This document shows positions 18,927 through 27,398 of a stretch of 64,000 nucleotides of DNA, in pieces. Each line of letters opens with the position of its first letter. Positions within the stretch are counted from its first letter, which is position 1. This stretch comes from Ideonella dechloratans (lineage in GTDB: Bacteria > Pseudomonadota > Gammaproteobacteria > Burkholderiales > Burkholderiaceae_C). The notes below the pieces were generated by a model that saw only the letters and a list, made by a program, of their open reading frames with translations, made no database searches and was not told the DNA's origin. The stretch lies in the NCBI RefSeq assembly GCF_021049305.1, contig NZ_CP088081.1, positions 1,612,001 to 1,676,000 on the forward strand. Direction: 5' to 3'. A program made the translations under genes and the position numbers.

Positions 18927-20117
18927 TCAGAAAGCAGCAATACCCGTCTGCGCACGGCCCAGGATCAGCGCATGGATGTCGTGCGTGCCCTCGTAGGTGT
19001 TCACCACCTCCAGGTTGACCAGGTGGCGGGCGATGCCGAATTCGTCGGAGATGCCGTTGCCCCCCAGCATGTCACGCGCGGTGCGGGCGATGTCCAGCGC
19101 CTTGCCGCAGCTGTTGCGCTTCATGATGGAGGTGATCTCCACCGCGGCGGTGCCTTCGTCCTTCATGCGGCCCAGGCGCAGGCAGCCCTGCAGGCCCAGG
19201 GTGATCTCGGTCATCATGTCGGCCAGCTTCTTCTGCACCAGCTGGTTGGCCGCCAGCGGCTTGCCGAACTGCTTGCGGTCCAGCGTGTACTGGCGGGCCA
19301 TGTGCCAGCAGAACTCGGCCGCGCCCAGGGCACCCCAGGCGATGCCGTAGCGGGCGCTGTTCAGGCAGGTGAACGGGCCCTTCAGGCCACGCACCTCGGG
19401 GAAGGCGTTTTCGTCGGGGCAGAAGACCTCGTCCATCACGATCTCGCCGGTGATGGAGGCGCGCAGGCCCACCTTGCCGTGGATGGCCGGAGCCGACAGG
19501 CCCTTCCAGCCCTTTTCCAGCACGAAGCCGCGGATCGCGCCTTCGTCGTCCTTGGCCCAGACCACGAACACGTCGGCGATCGGGCTGTTGGTGATCCACA
19601 TCTTGCTGCCCGACAGGCTGTAGCCGCCCGGCACCTTCTTGGCGCGGGTGATCATGCTGGCCGGGTCGGAGCCGTGGTTGGGCTCGGTCAGGCCGAAGCA
19701 GCCGATCCACTCGCCGGTGGCCAGCTTGGGCAGGTACTTCTGCTTGGTCTGCTCGTTGCCGAACTCGAAGATCGGCACCATGACCAGGGAGGACTGCACG
19801 CTCATCATCGAGCGGTAGCCCGAATCGACGCGCTCCACCTCGCGGGCCACCAGGCCGTAGCAGACGTAGTTCAGGCCGGCACCGCCGTAGGCCTCGGGGA
19901 TGGTCGGGCCCAGCAGGCCCAGTTCGCCCATCTCGCGGAAGATGGCGGCATCGGTCTTCTCGTGGCGGAAGGCTTCCAGCACGCGCGGGGCCAGCTTGTC
20001 CTGGCAGTAGGCGCGGGCGGCATCACGCACCTGACGCTCGTCCTCGCTCAGCTGGTCTTCCAGCAGCAGGGGGTCGTCCCAATGGAAAACGGGCTTGGCG
20101 GCGCGGGGGGCATTCAT
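18927..20117 (-). CDS. gcdH: Glutaryl-CoA dehydrogenase
   Basis: The 396-residue acyl-CoA dehydrogenase shows [36 protein letters not shown] and [11 protein letters not shown], both diagnostic of the glutaryl-CoA branch, plus the catalytic glutamate context [20 protein letters not shown] at the end. It oxidises and decarboxylates glutaryl-CoA to crotonyl-CoA with FAD, passing electrons to ETF, in lysine, tryptophan and glutarate degradation. The start ATG is preceded by a GGAGA-type ribosome site. The 110-base divergent spacer upstream is AT-rich for this genome and contains a clear palindromic operator, so control by the nearby LysR protein is likely. Confidence 0.93.
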   Translation of the reverse strand: MNAPRAAKPVFHWDDPLLLEDQLSEDERQVRDAARAYCQDKLAPRVLEAFRHEKTDAAIFREMGELGLLGPTIPEAYGGAGLNYVCYGLVAREVERVDSGYRSMMSVQSSLVMVPIFEFGNEQTKQKYLPKLATGEWIGCFGLTEPNHGSDPASMITRAKKVPGGYSLSGSKMWITNSPIADVFVVWAKDDEGAIRGFVLEKGWKGLSAPAIHGKVGLRASITGEIVMDEVFCPDENAFPEVRGLKGPFTCLNSARYGIAWGALGAAEFCWHMARQYTLDRKQFGKPLAANQLVQKKLADMMTEITLGLQGCLRLGRMKDEGTAAVEITSIMKRNSCGKALDIARTARDMLGGNGISDEFGIARHLVNLEVVNTYEGTHDIHALILGRAQTGIAAF

Positions 20118-20188
20118 GGTGGGCAGTCTCCGTGATGTGATTGAGACGAATATTAGGGTCGACAGTCTCTGGGAGGCAAACGAGAATA

Positions 20189-20206
20189 TCGCACTGATTT
20201 GTGCGA
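20189..20206. promoter_or_regulatory. Palindromic operator between gcdH and divergent genes
   Basis: TCGCAC (20189-20194) and GTGCGA (20201-20206) form a perfect 6-bp inverted repeat with a 6-base spacer, extended by two further matching pairs after one mismatch. It sits in the AT-rich spacer 72 bases upstream of gcdH and 22 bases before the plus-strand ATG, well placed for a regulator of both directions. The LysR gene at 21116 is the obvious candidate; binding is inferred. Confidence 0.6.
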
Positions 20207-20227
20207 AATAATCATTCTGGAGCAGGC

Positions 20228-21106
20228 ATGAGCGAAAAGGGATCGGCGGGCTTGGCAGTGAGACCCCCCGGGCCGCGGGGCAATTGGGGTGTCTGGGGTC
20301 TGTGCTTGTTGGTGGCCGCGCTGCTGTTGGGGGCCCACTGGGGCAACGATTGGTCCGTAGGGCAACTGGAAGAATCGATCAAGCGTTCCAGCGAGGCCTT
20401 CATCGCCACCAGGGCGTTTGAGGCCGTGCTCAGCGAGTTGCGCAGCGTGGGAGTCTCCGGTGGGGCCGTGGTGATGGGTACTGTGGCACCCTTTGCCTGG
20501 TTGGAGCCGCTGCGGGAGATGGCTGGGCACACGGCGTCCTTGCTGTTCACTGCCGCGATGGTCCAAGGGGTGTTGCGCTTGTTCGCCGACGTCGCGGCGC
20601 ATGGCGCCTTTCTGGGGGCCGCACTGTGCATGCTGGTTCTTGCCGGGTGGGCAGGCTACCGGCGTTGGGCTTGGGCACCGTTGCTGTGGCGGCTCACTGG
20701 TGTCCTGGTCTGCTTGCGGCTGGTGGTGCCGGTATATGCACTTTTGGATTGCGGTGCGCAGTCCGTCGTCAGCCTCAAGATGGCCGAGGCCAGTCAAGCC
20801 ATCCGCCAAGCTCCAGTGCCCAATGTGGCTTCTGCAGCCAGTGACGCCGTGAAGAGCCAGGCCACAAAGCTGCGGGATGCCTTCAAAAGCGTCGTCGGTT
20901 TGTCCGCCTCATCCCAAGCGACTGCGGCACAGGCCGCGCCCTCACAGAGCGGAGGCGAAGCTGATTGGCTGAAAGTGGTGGCCAATGCCCTGGTCGGTTT
21001 GGCTGGTGCATTGGCTTTTGAGGTGTTTTTCCTGCCGCTGTTGGCGCTGTGGTTCCTCCGGGTACTCTGGCACAGCAGTTGGCAGGTGGTGCGTGGCCTT
21101 GACTGA
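20228..21106 (+). CDS. Membrane protein of unknown function upstream of LysR gene
   Basis: The 292-residue protein has four or five hydrophobic segments: about residues 20-37, 118-141 and 148-172, and a long C-terminal pair around 250-283. Between them is a polar, Ala/Ser/Gln-rich stretch (about 185-235). I recognise no family. Its codon use is visibly less GC-rich at third positions than its neighbours (many TTG, GTT, GAT and CAA codons), hinting at a different history. A good GGAG site precedes the ATG at 20228. It ends 9 bases before the LysR gene on the same strand and is divergent from gcdH, so a role in glutarate or related acid uptake or sensing is possible but unsupported by motifs. 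Confidence 0.7.
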   Translation: MSEKGSAGLAVRPPGPRGNWGVWGLCLLVAALLLGAHWGNDWSVGQLEESIKRSSEAFIATRAFEAVLSELRSVGVSGGAVVMGTVAPFAWLEPLREMAGHTASLLFTAAMVQGVLRLFADVAAHGAFLGAALCMLVLAGWAGYRRWAWAPLLWRLTGVLVCLRLVVPVYALLDCGAQSVVSLKMAEASQAIRQAPVPNVASAASDAVKSQATKLRDAFKSVVGLSASSQATAAQAAPSQSGGEADWLKVVANALVGLAGALAFEVFFLPLLALWFLRVLWHSSWQVVRGLD

Positions 21107-21115
21107 GGCAAGGGC

Positions 21116-22021
21116 ATGCGCCGCAAACTGCCCTCTACCGCCGCCCTGGCCGCCTTCGAGGCGGCCGCCCGCCACCAGAGCTACACCCGGGCCGCCAGCG
21201 AACTGGCGGTCACCCAGAGCGCCATCTGTCGCCAGATCGCCAGCCTGGAGGACTTCCTGGGCGTGAAGCTGTTCCGCCGCAGCCAGCGCGGCGTGGCCCT
21301 GACCGAGGCGGGCCAGCGCTACAGCCGGCGGGTGGCGGCGCGGCTGGACGAGGTGGAGCGCGATGCGCTGGACCTGATGAGCGGCGGCGAGGAGGGCGGT
21401 GGCAGCCTGGAGCTGGCGGTGGTGCCCACCTTTGCCACCCAGTGGTTGCTGCCGCGCCTGGGCGATTTCCAACGCCAGCATCCGGGCATCACGCTGCACT
21501 TCACGCCGCGCACCCGGCCTTTCCTGTTCACCGACACGCCCTTCGACGCCGCCATCCTGCCCGGCAGCGAGCCCTGGCCCGGCACCGAGTCCATCGACCT
21601 GCTGCCCGAGCCCCTGGTGGCGGTGGCCAGCCCGCGCCTGCCCGGCGCGCAGGCCTGCCGCTCGGCAGACGACGTGGCCCGGCTGCCGCTGCTGCAGGCC
21701 AGCACCCGGCCGGACGGCTGGCGGCAGTGGTTCGCCTCGCTGGGGCGGGCGGTGGAGCACGACATGGCCGGGCCGCGCATGGAGCTGTTCTCCATGCTGT
21801 CGGAAGCGGCGGCCCAGGGGCTGGGCGTGGCCCTGGTGCCGCGTCTGCTGGTGGAAAGCGATCTGGCCAGCGGCCGGCTGGTGGTGGTGCTGCCGCACCC
21901 GCATGCCAGCGGCCGCAGCTACCGGCTGATCTATCCGCCGCACAAGGCCGATGGGCCGCTGCTGCAGGCCCTGGCCAGTTGGCTGACGGGGCAGGCGGCG
22001 GCCTACCGGGCCCAGGCTTGA
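21116..22021 (+). CDS. LysR-family regulator (GcvA-like), probable glutarate regulator
   Basis: The 301-residue protein has the GcvA-type N-terminus LPSTAALAAFEAAARHQSYTRAASELAVTQSAICRQI, a winged helix-turn-helix over residues 1-62, then a co-inducer domain starting near residue 92 (LELAVVPTFATQWLLPRL). Regulators of this type sit next to gcdHG in pseudomonads and activate them in response to glutarate; the same arrangement here, with a palindrome in the shared spacer, supports that role by inference. It follows the membrane unknown by 9 bases and probably shares its promoter. Confidence 0.87.
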   Translation: MRRKLPSTAALAAFEAAARHQSYTRAASELAVTQSAICRQIASLEDFLGVKLFRRSQRGVALTEAGQRYSRRVAARLDEVERDALDLMSGGEEGGGSLELAVVPTFATQWLLPRLGDFQRQHPGITLHFTPRTRPFLFTDTPFDAAILPGSEPWPGTESIDLLPEPLVAVASPRLPGAQACRSADDVARLPLLQASTRPDGWRQWFASLGRAVEHDMAGPRMELFSMLSEAAAQGLGVALVPRLLVESDLASGRLVVVLPHPHASGRSYRLIYPPHKADGPLLQALASWLTGQAAAYRAQA

Positions 22022-22043
22022 ACCGAGGCCCCGGCGGCCGGGC

Positions 22044-22661
22044 TCAGCGGTGGGCGGCCAGCAGCAGGCCGCCGGCCCCGGCGAAGAAGCCGCCGGTCGC
22101 TTTGTTCAGGCGCCGTGCGCCGCGCGGCGTGGTGATGAAGCGGCGCAGCTGGCGGCCGCCCGCGCCATAGACCGCGGCGGACACGAACTCGGCCGCCAGG
22201 TAGGTGGCGCCCAGCACCAGGAACTGGTGGGCCGCCGGCTTGGCCGGGTTGATGAACTGCGGAAAGATGGCCGCGAACAGCAGCATGGCCTTGGGGTTGC
22301 TGATGCCCAGCAGGAATTCCTGCGTGGCCAGGCTGCGCAGGGAGCGCGGCGGCACCTGGCTGTCGTCGGCGGCCAGATGGCCGGCGTCCGTGCTGTGCCA
22401 GGCCTTCCAGCCCAGCCAGAAGAGGTAGGCCGCGCCCAGCCACTTGAGCACGCTGAAGGCGGTCTCGGAGGCCAGCAGCATGGCGCCCAGGCCCACGGCG
22501 GAGATGGTCAGGAAGATGGCGAAGGCCAGCACCCGGCCGATGGTGCCGAACAGCGCGGCACCCACACCCTGCCGGATCCCGTTGTTGAGCGCGCAGAAGT
22601 TGTTCGGCCCCGGGGTCAGGGCGATCATCACGGCCAGCGGGAAGAAGAACAGGGCGTCCAT
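22044..22661 (-). CDS. LysE/RhtB-family amino acid exporter
   Basis: The 205-residue protein has six hydrophobic segments and the family's N-terminal ALTPGPNNFCALNNGIRQG signature, followed by GFLLGISNPKAMLLF-like QEFLLGISNPKAMLLFAAIFPQF. LysE/RhtB proteins export amino acids or their derivatives across the inner membrane; the substrate is unknown. The ATG lies 6 bases after the stop of the 2Fe-2S oxidoreductase gene, with GAGGT overlapping that stop as a ribosome site, so the pair is an operon. It converges on the LysR gene. Confidence 0.87.
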   Translation of the reverse strand: MDALFFFPLAVMIALTPGPNNFCALNNGIRQGVGAALFGTIGRVLAFAIFLTISAVGLGAMLLASETAFSVLKWLGAAYLFWLGWKAWHSTDAGHLAADDSQVPPRSLRSLATQEFLLGISNPKAMLLFAAIFPQFINPAKPAAHQFLVLGATYLAAEFVSAAVYGAGGRQLRRFITTPRGARRLNKATGGFFAGAGGLLLAAHR

Positions 22662-22667
22662 GGGACC

Positions 22668-23708
22668 TCAGGCGTTGGGGTGCTTGTCGGCTTCGGAGGT
22701 GAAGCTGTCGGCGTAGAACTCGTCCTCCGGCAGGCCACATTGGGCCACGAAATCGCGCTGGGCACTCTCGATGACGATGGGCGCGCCGCAGGCATAGACC
22801 TGGTGGCCGGACAGGTCCGGCAGGTCGGCCATCACCGCCTGGTGGACGAAGCCGGTGCGGCCGGTCCAGCCGTCCTCGGGCAGGGCGTCGGAGAGCACCG
22901 GCACGAAGCGCAGCCAGGGCAGGCGGGCGGTGGCCTCGGCCAGCCAGTCGGTCAGGTAGAGGTCCGCCTTGCGGCGGCCGCCCCAGTACAGCACGGTGGG
23001 GCGGCTGAGCCCCTGGGCCTCCATGCGTTCGATCAGGGCCTTGATCGGCGCGAAGCCGGTGCCCGAGGCCAGCAGCACGATGGGCTTGTCGCTGTCCTCG
23101 CGCAGGTAGAAGCTGCCGAAGGGTCCTTCCATGCGCACGATGTCCTTTTCCTTGAGCGTGCTGAAGACCTGGTCGGTGAACTTGCCGCCGGGCATGTGGC
23201 GGATGTGCAGTTCGATGGCCGGCGGCGTGCCCAGCTTGTGCGGGGCGTTGGCCATGGAGTAGGCGCGGCGGGCGCCGTCGCGCAGGAGGAACTCGATGTA
23301 CTGGCCGGCGTGAAACTGGAAGTTCTGGTTGGCCGGCAGTTGCACCTTCACGCGCATCACATCCTCGGCCAGACGCTCCAGCGACAGCACGCGACCGGGC
23401 ATCTTCAGCACGGGGAACTGGCCCTCGGCGGCCACGCCGCGGGCTTCCAGCACCACGTCCGTCTGCGGGGTGGCCCGGCAGGTCAGGATCATGCCGGCAG
23501 CCTGCTCGGCGGCGCTCAGGGCCTTTTCCTGATGCTCGCCCATCACCACCTGGCCTTCGATCAGCTTGCACTTGCAGGAGCCGCAGGCGCCGTCCTTGCA
23601 ACCATAGGGCAGGCCGATGCCTTCCCGGATGGCGGCGGTCAGCAGGGTTTCGTCGCCGTCGACGTTGTACTGGCGGCCCGAAGGCTGGAGGGTGACGTGA
23701 AAGCTCAT
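22668..23708 (-). CDS. 2Fe-2S ferredoxin/FAD/NAD(P) oxidoreductase (CDP-6-deoxyglucoseen reductase-like)
   Basis: The 346-residue protein fuses an N-terminal plant-type 2Fe-2S domain (cysteines 37, 42, 45 and 77 in GCKDGACGSCKCKL and LTCRA) to a ferredoxin-reductase module with RAYSMANAP for flavin and GTGFAPIKALIERM for the nicotinamide nucleotide. This order matches the reductases annotated as CDP-6-deoxy-delta-3,4-glucoseen reductase in Burkholderiales and the electron-transfer parts of ring-hydroxylating oxygenases. No CDP-sugar or oxygenase genes are adjacent, so the physiological partner is unknown. The ATG at 23706-23708 is placed at the expected domain start. It forms an operon with the lysE-like gene. 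Confidence 0.85.
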   Translation of the reverse strand: MSFHVTLQPSGRQYNVDGDETLLTAAIREGIGLPYGCKDGACGSCKCKLIEGQVVMGEHQEKALSAAEQAAGMILTCRATPQTDVVLEARGVAAEGQFPVLKMPGRVLSLERLAEDVMRVKVQLPANQNFQFHAGQYIEFLLRDGARRAYSMANAPHKLGTPPAIELHIRHMPGGKFTDQVFSTLKEKDIVRMEGPFGSFYLREDSDKPIVLLASGTGFAPIKALIERMEAQGLSRPTVLYWGGRRKADLYLTDWLAEATARLPWLRFVPVLSDALPEDGWTGRTGFVHQAVMADLPDLSGHQVYACGAPIVIESAQRDFVAQCGLPEDEFYADSFTSEADKHPNA

Positions 23709-23804
23709 GGGGATCTGGGCAAACCGGAAAGGGAAGGGGGCGTCGCGGTGCCGGCCAGCGCGCTGGCTACACTCGGCGCAACCTCTCATTTTGCCCTGTC
23801 CACC

Positions 23805-24695
23805 ATGTCCCTGCCCGCCCGCTTCCGCCGCAGCCGCCTGCTCATCGTGGGCTGCGGCGACGTGGGCAGCCGCCTCTTGCCGCGCTTGCGCCATCAGACG
23901 GTGCGGGTGTTGACGTCCTCACCCGACCGTTGCGAAGCCCTGCGCGCGGCCGGGGTGACGCCGCTGGTGGGCAATCTGGACGCGCCCGCCAGCCTGCGGC
24001 GGCTGGCTGCGCTGGCCAGCCGGGTGCTGATGCTGGCGCCGCCGCCGGGGCAAGGTGCGGGGGACCCGCGCTCTCGCGCCCTGGTGCGGGCCCTGCACCA
24101 GGGCCGGGCGGTGCGGCGCCTGGTCTATGCCAGCACCACCGGGGTGTATGGCGATGCGGGCGGTGCCTGGGTGGACGAGACCCGGGCCTGTGCGCCGCAG
24201 ACCGACCGGGCGCGGCGCCGTGTGGCGGCCGAGCAGACCTGGCGGGCGGTCGGCCGGGCGGCCGGCTGGGCGGTGAGCATCCTGCGCGTGCCAGGCATCT
24301 ACGCGGGCGACCGCGAGGGCGGGCCAGCGGCGCGGGTGCGCCGCGGCGCACCGGTGCTGCGGCCCGAGGACGACGTCTACACCAACCACATCCATGCCGA
24401 GGATCTGGCCCGGGCCTGCGGGCTGGCCCTGTTCCGGGGTCGGCCGCAGCGCGTCTATCAGGTCTGCGACGACAGCCAGCGCCGCATGGGCGAGCACTTC
24501 GAGGTGGTGGCCGATGCCTGCGACCTGCCGCGGCCGCCGCGCATCAGCCGCGCCCAGGCCGTGGCCGAGCTGTCGCCGGTGCAGATGAGCTTCCTGAGCG
24601 AATCACGCCGCCTGACGAACGGCCGAATGAAAAAGGAGCTGCGATTGCAGCTCCTCTATCCGGATGTCCTGGACGCCCTGAAGGCGGGTCGCTGA
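23805..24695 (+). CDS. NAD-dependent epimerase/dehydratase family protein
   Basis: The 296-residue protein begins with a Rossmann motif LLIVGCGDVGSRL and keeps an extended-SDR layout with YASTTGVYGDAGG, an Arg-rich segment in place of the usual YxxxK, and YTNHIHAEDLARAC further on. This combination is typical of the YeeZ-like epimerase branch, in which the catalytic Tyr-Lys pair is altered, so classical epimerase activity is doubtful. Its substrate is unknown. A TACACT box lies at 23768-23773, about 30 bases before the ATG. The gene is divergent from the 2Fe-2S oxidoreductase gene and ends one base before the rhomboid stop. Confidence 0.82.
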   Translation: MSLPARFRRSRLLIVGCGDVGSRLLPRLRHQTVRVLTSSPDRCEALRAAGVTPLVGNLDAPASLRRLAALASRVLMLAPPPGQGAGDPRSRALVRALHQGRAVRRLVYASTTGVYGDAGGAWVDETRACAPQTDRARRRVAAEQTWRAVGRAAGWAVSILRVPGIYAGDREGGPAARVRRGAPVLRPEDDVYTNHIHAEDLARACGLALFRGRPQRVYQVCDDSQRRMGEHFEVVADACDLPRPPRISRAQAVAELSPVQMSFLSESRRLTNGRMKKELRLQLLYPDVLDALKAGR

Positions 24696-24696
24696 T

Positions 24697-25302
24697 TCAC
24701 CAGCGCCGACGGCGCGGGAACGGGGGCTGGCCGCGCCAGTAGCGGATCATCAGCCAACCGCCGAGCATGCCGCCCAGGTGGGCGAAGTGGGCCACGCCCA
24801 TCATGCCGGCCACGCCCATGCCCAGTTCGATCAGGCCGAAGACCAGCACGAAGGTGCGCGCCTTCATCGGGATGGGCGGGAACAGCGGCATGATGGTCCG
24901 GTCCGGGAACAGCATGCCGTAGGCCAGCAGCAGGGCGAACAGGCCGCCCGAGATGCCGATGGTGGGCGCGAAGGAGCCGAACAGCGGCGAGATGATCAGT
25001 TGGCAGGCCGCGGCGGACAGCACGCCGGCCGCCATGAACTGCAGGAAGCGCTTGCCGCCCCACAGCCGCTCCAGCTCGCTGCCGAACATCCACAGGCCCA
25101 GCATGTTGAAGAAGATGTGGCCGATGTCCGCATGCAGGAAGGCATAGGTGATCAGCTGCCAGGGCATGAAGTTGCCCGAGCCCAGCGGCCAGAGCGCCAG
25201 CCAAGCGGTCAGCGGCAGGTAGCCGCCCAACAGGGCTTGTGCGCAGAACACCGCCGTGCAGATCAGCAACAGCGCCTTGGTCATCGGGGGCATGGGGGGC
25301 AT
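24697..25302 (-). CDS. Rhomboid-family intramembrane serine protease
   Basis: The 201-residue six-helix protein has the catalytic serine in GISGG (Ser118), the catalytic histidine in AHFAHLGGMLGG (His175), the loop-2 element FLHADIGHIFFNM and WMFGSELERLWGG. These match active bacterial rhomboids, which cut single-pass membrane proteins within the membrane. The N-terminus is short, without an extra cytoplasmic domain. Three clustered methionine codons (MPPMPPM) leave the start uncertain by up to six codons. Its stop is one base from the convergent epimerase stop; upstream lies tRNA-Leu. Confidence 0.9.
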   Translation of the reverse strand: MPPMPPMTKALLLICTAVFCAQALLGGYLPLTAWLALWPLGSGNFMPWQLITYAFLHADIGHIFFNMLGLWMFGSELERLWGGKRFLQFMAAGVLSAAACQLIISPLFGSFAPTIGISGGLFALLLAYGMLFPDRTIMPLFPPIPMKARTFVLVFGLIELGMGVAGMMGVAHFAHLGGMLGGWLMIRYWRGQPPFPRRRRW

Positions 25303-25353
25303 GAGCGCTCGCTACGGAGAAAGGCTGGAGGAACGCCGCGCAATGCGAGGTCC

Positions 25354-25438
25354 TGGTGCCCGCGGCCAGACTCGAACTGGCACGCCTTGCGGCGGCGGAT
25401 TTTGAATCCGCTACGTCTACCGATTTCGTCACGCGGGC
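25354..25438 (-). tRNA. tRNA-Leu (anticodon CAA)
   Basis: The 85-base gene reads on the minus strand with a perfect 7-bp acceptor stem (GCCCGCG/CGCGGGC), an encoded CCA end at 25354-25356, a long variable arm typical of class II tRNAs, the T-loop GTTCGAGTC, and an anticodon stem GCGGA/TCCGC closing the loop TTCAAAA. The anticodon CAA (complement at 25402-25404) reads UUG leucine codons. Confidence 0.95.
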
Positions 25439-25558
25439 ATCGGATCGTGCTGACAGGCCGAAGGCCATGGAACACGTTGGGCGCGCATTATGGCATGGCG
25501 AATTACCGGGTCTTGCGCGCCGCCCATAATGGCAACCTTCGCCCTGATTGCCGGACCC

Positions 25559-26464
25559 ATGCCGCACTACAAGACCCTTGAGGAAGCCATTGGCCACACG
25601 CCGCTGGTCCGTCTGCAACGCCTGCCCGGAGACGAGATCTCCGGCCGCGGCAACGTGATCCTGGGCAAGCTCGAAGGCAACAACCCCGCGGGCTCGGTGA
25701 AGGACCGACCGGCCATCAACATGATCCGCCAGGCCGAGCTGCGTGGCGAGGTCAAGCCCGGCGACACGCTGATCGAGGCCACCTCGGGCAACACCGGCAT
25801 CGCGCTGGCCATGGCCGCGGCCATCAAGGGTTACCGCATGGTGCTGATCATGCCGGAGGACCTGTCCATCGAGCGGGCCCAGACCATGAAGGCCTTCGGT
25901 GCCGAGCTGATCCTGACGCCCAAGTCCGGTGGCATGGAGCTGGCCCGTGACCTGGCCGAGCAGATGCAGCGCGACGGCAAGGGCCGGGTGCTGGACCAGT
26001 TCGGCAACCCGGACAACCCGGCCGCCCACTACGACAGCACCGGACCGGAGATCTGGACCGACACCGCCGGCCAGGTGACCCATTTCGTCAGCGCCATGGG
26101 CACCACCGGCACCATCACCGGGGTGTCGCGCTACCTGAAGGAGAAGAACCCGGCCGTGCGCATCATCGGCGCCCAGCCCTCCGAGGGCTCGCGCATCCCG
26201 GGCATCCGCAAGTGGCCCGAGGCTTACCTGCCCAAGATCTACGACCCGTCCCAGGTGGACGAACTGGTCTCGGTCAGCCAGGCCGACGCCGAGGACATGG
26301 CCCGCCGCCTGGCCGCCGAAGAGGGGCTGTTTGCCGGTATCTCGGCGGCCGGTGCCTGCTGGGTGGCGCTGCAGATTGCCCGCACGGTGGAGAACGCCAC
26401 CATCGTCTTCGTCGTCTGCGACCGGGGCGACCGCTACCTGTCCACCGGGGTGTTCCCCGCCTGA
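25559..26464 (+). CDS. cysM: Cysteine synthase B
   Basis: The 301-residue PLP enzyme has GKLEGNNPAGSVKDRPA with the PLP lysine at position 48, the phosphate-binding EATSGNTGIALA, and the CysM-type GTTGTITGVSRYLKE with GAQPSEGSRIPGI. The NNPAGSVKDR wording separates CysM from CysK (NPxxSVKDR). It makes cysteine from O-acetylserine with sulfide or thiosulfate. The ATG at 25559 follows a CATAAT -10-like box at 25525-25530 by 28 bases; an earlier in-frame ATG at 25529 overlaps that box and was rejected. It is followed by a Nudix gene 21 bases downstream. Confidence 0.92.
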   Translation: MPHYKTLEEAIGHTPLVRLQRLPGDEISGRGNVILGKLEGNNPAGSVKDRPAINMIRQAELRGEVKPGDTLIEATSGNTGIALAMAAAIKGYRMVLIMPEDLSIERAQTMKAFGAELILTPKSGGMELARDLAEQMQRDGKGRVLDQFGNPDNPAAHYDSTGPEIWTDTAGQVTHFVSAMGTTGTITGVSRYLKEKNPAVRIIGAQPSEGSRIPGIRKWPEAYLPKIYDPSQVDELVSVSQADAEDMARRLAAEEGLFAGISAAGACWVALQIARTVENATIVFVVCDRGDRYLSTGVFPA

Positions 26465-26485
26465 GGCGGGGATCGGCCACCTGCG

Positions 26486-27031
26486 ATGAACGAACTCCCG
26501 CAGTACCGCTTCTGCCCGCAGTGCGCCCAGCCCCTGGGCTGGATTTCGGCGCTGGAGGATGGCGGCGAGAAGCAGCGCCTGCGCTGCGCCGCCTGTGGTT
26601 TCACCCACTGGAACAACCCCACGCCGGTGCTGGCGGCGGTGGTGGAGTGCACCGACCAGGACGGACGGCTGCTGCTGGCGCGCAATGCCGCCTGGTCGGG
26701 CGACATGTTCGCGCTGATCACCGGCTTCATGGAGGCCGGCGAGAGCCCGCAGGAGGGCATCGCCCGCGAGGTCAAGGAAGAGACCAACCTGGATGTCAGC
26801 GCCGTGTCGCTGATCGGGGTCTACGACTTCCAGCGCCTCAACCAGGTGATCATCGCCTTCCATGTGCAGGCGCACGGACAGGTGCAGCTCTCGCCCGAGT
26901 TGGTGGAGTACCGTCTCTTCGCGCCGGGCGAGGTCATCTGCTGGCCCGGAGGCACCGGGCTGGCCCTGGCCCAGTGGCTGCGCGAACGCGGCCACGAAGT
27001 CACGCTGCGCGACTGGACCAGCCGCACTTGA
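26486..27031 (+). CDS. Zinc-ribbon Nudix hydrolase (NudC-like)
   Basis: The 181-residue protein joins an N-terminal zinc ribbon (cysteines 10, 13, 34 and 37) to a Nudix domain whose box runs from Gly80 (GFMEAGESPQEGIAREVKEE). NADH pyrophosphatase NudC has the same order but is longer, with an SQPWPFPxS signature after the Nudix box, which I do not see here; this is therefore the short NudC-like form with unknown nucleotide-diphosphate substrate. It probably shares the cysM transcript (21-base gap). Confidence 0.87.
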   Translation: MNELPQYRFCPQCAQPLGWISALEDGGEKQRLRCAACGFTHWNNPTPVLAAVVECTDQDGRLLLARNAAWSGDMFALITGFMEAGESPQEGIAREVKEETNLDVSAVSLIGVYDFQRLNQVIIAFHVQAHGQVQLSPELVEYRLFAPGEVICWPGGTGLALAQWLRERGHEVTLRDWTSRT

Positions 27032-27096
27032 GCCCTGCGGGGCCTGAGTTGTTTTTAGAATGTCCCAACGGTGACAGAAGGGATAGAAGGATCCGC

Positions 27097-27324
27097 ATGC
27101 AAGCCGACAAGGAACTCGACACGAGCGGACTCAACTGCCCGCTGCCCATCTTGAAGGCCAAGAAGGCCCTGGCCGAACTCAACAGCGGCCAGTTGCTCAA
27201 GGTGATCGCGACCGATCCCAGCTCGTCGCGGGATTTCCAGGCCTTTGCCCGCCAGACCGGGCACGAACTGGTGGCGCAGGAGTCGCAGGGCGACAAGCTG
27301 GTCCACTGGTTGCGCCGCCGCTGA
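27097..27324 (+). CDS. tusA: Sulfur-carrier protein TusA
   Basis: The 75-residue protein has the family hallmark LDTSGLNCPLPILKAKKAL with the sulfur-carrying Cys14 in the CPxP motif, and the C-terminal FQAFARQTGHEL. TusA relays persulfide sulfur from cysteine desulfurase to tRNA thiolation, molybdenum-cofactor and other acceptors. A TAGAAT -10-like box (27056-27061) and an AGAAGG ribosome site precede the ATG, so it has its own promoter. It converges on galU. Confidence 0.93.
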   Translation: MQADKELDTSGLNCPLPILKAKKALAELNSGQLLKVIATDPSSSRDFQAFARQTGHELVAQESQGDKLVHWLRRR

Positions 27325-27359
27325 GCCTCCCGGCCAGACGGCACCTCAGACGGCACCGG

Positions 27360-27386
27360 CGGGCTGGCGCGCAGAGGGCCAGCCCG
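27360..27386. terminator. Hairpin between tusA and galU
   Basis: CGGGCTGGC (27360-27368) pairs perfectly with GCCAGCCCG (27378-27386), loop of 9, between the two convergent stop codons. There is no U-run on either strand. Confidence 0.5.
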
Positions 27387-27398
27387 AGGGCATGACGC

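Noticed and set aside
22668..23894. Longer start for the 2Fe-2S oxidoreductase, 62 codons upstream
   Set aside because: The added residues are Ala/Gln-rich, overlap the divergent epimerase gene and have no counterpart before the ferredoxin domain.
25354..25438. tRNA-Leu as an attachment site of an integrated element
   Set aside because: There is no integrase, no repeat of the tRNA end nearby, and both flanks are ordinary housekeeping genes.
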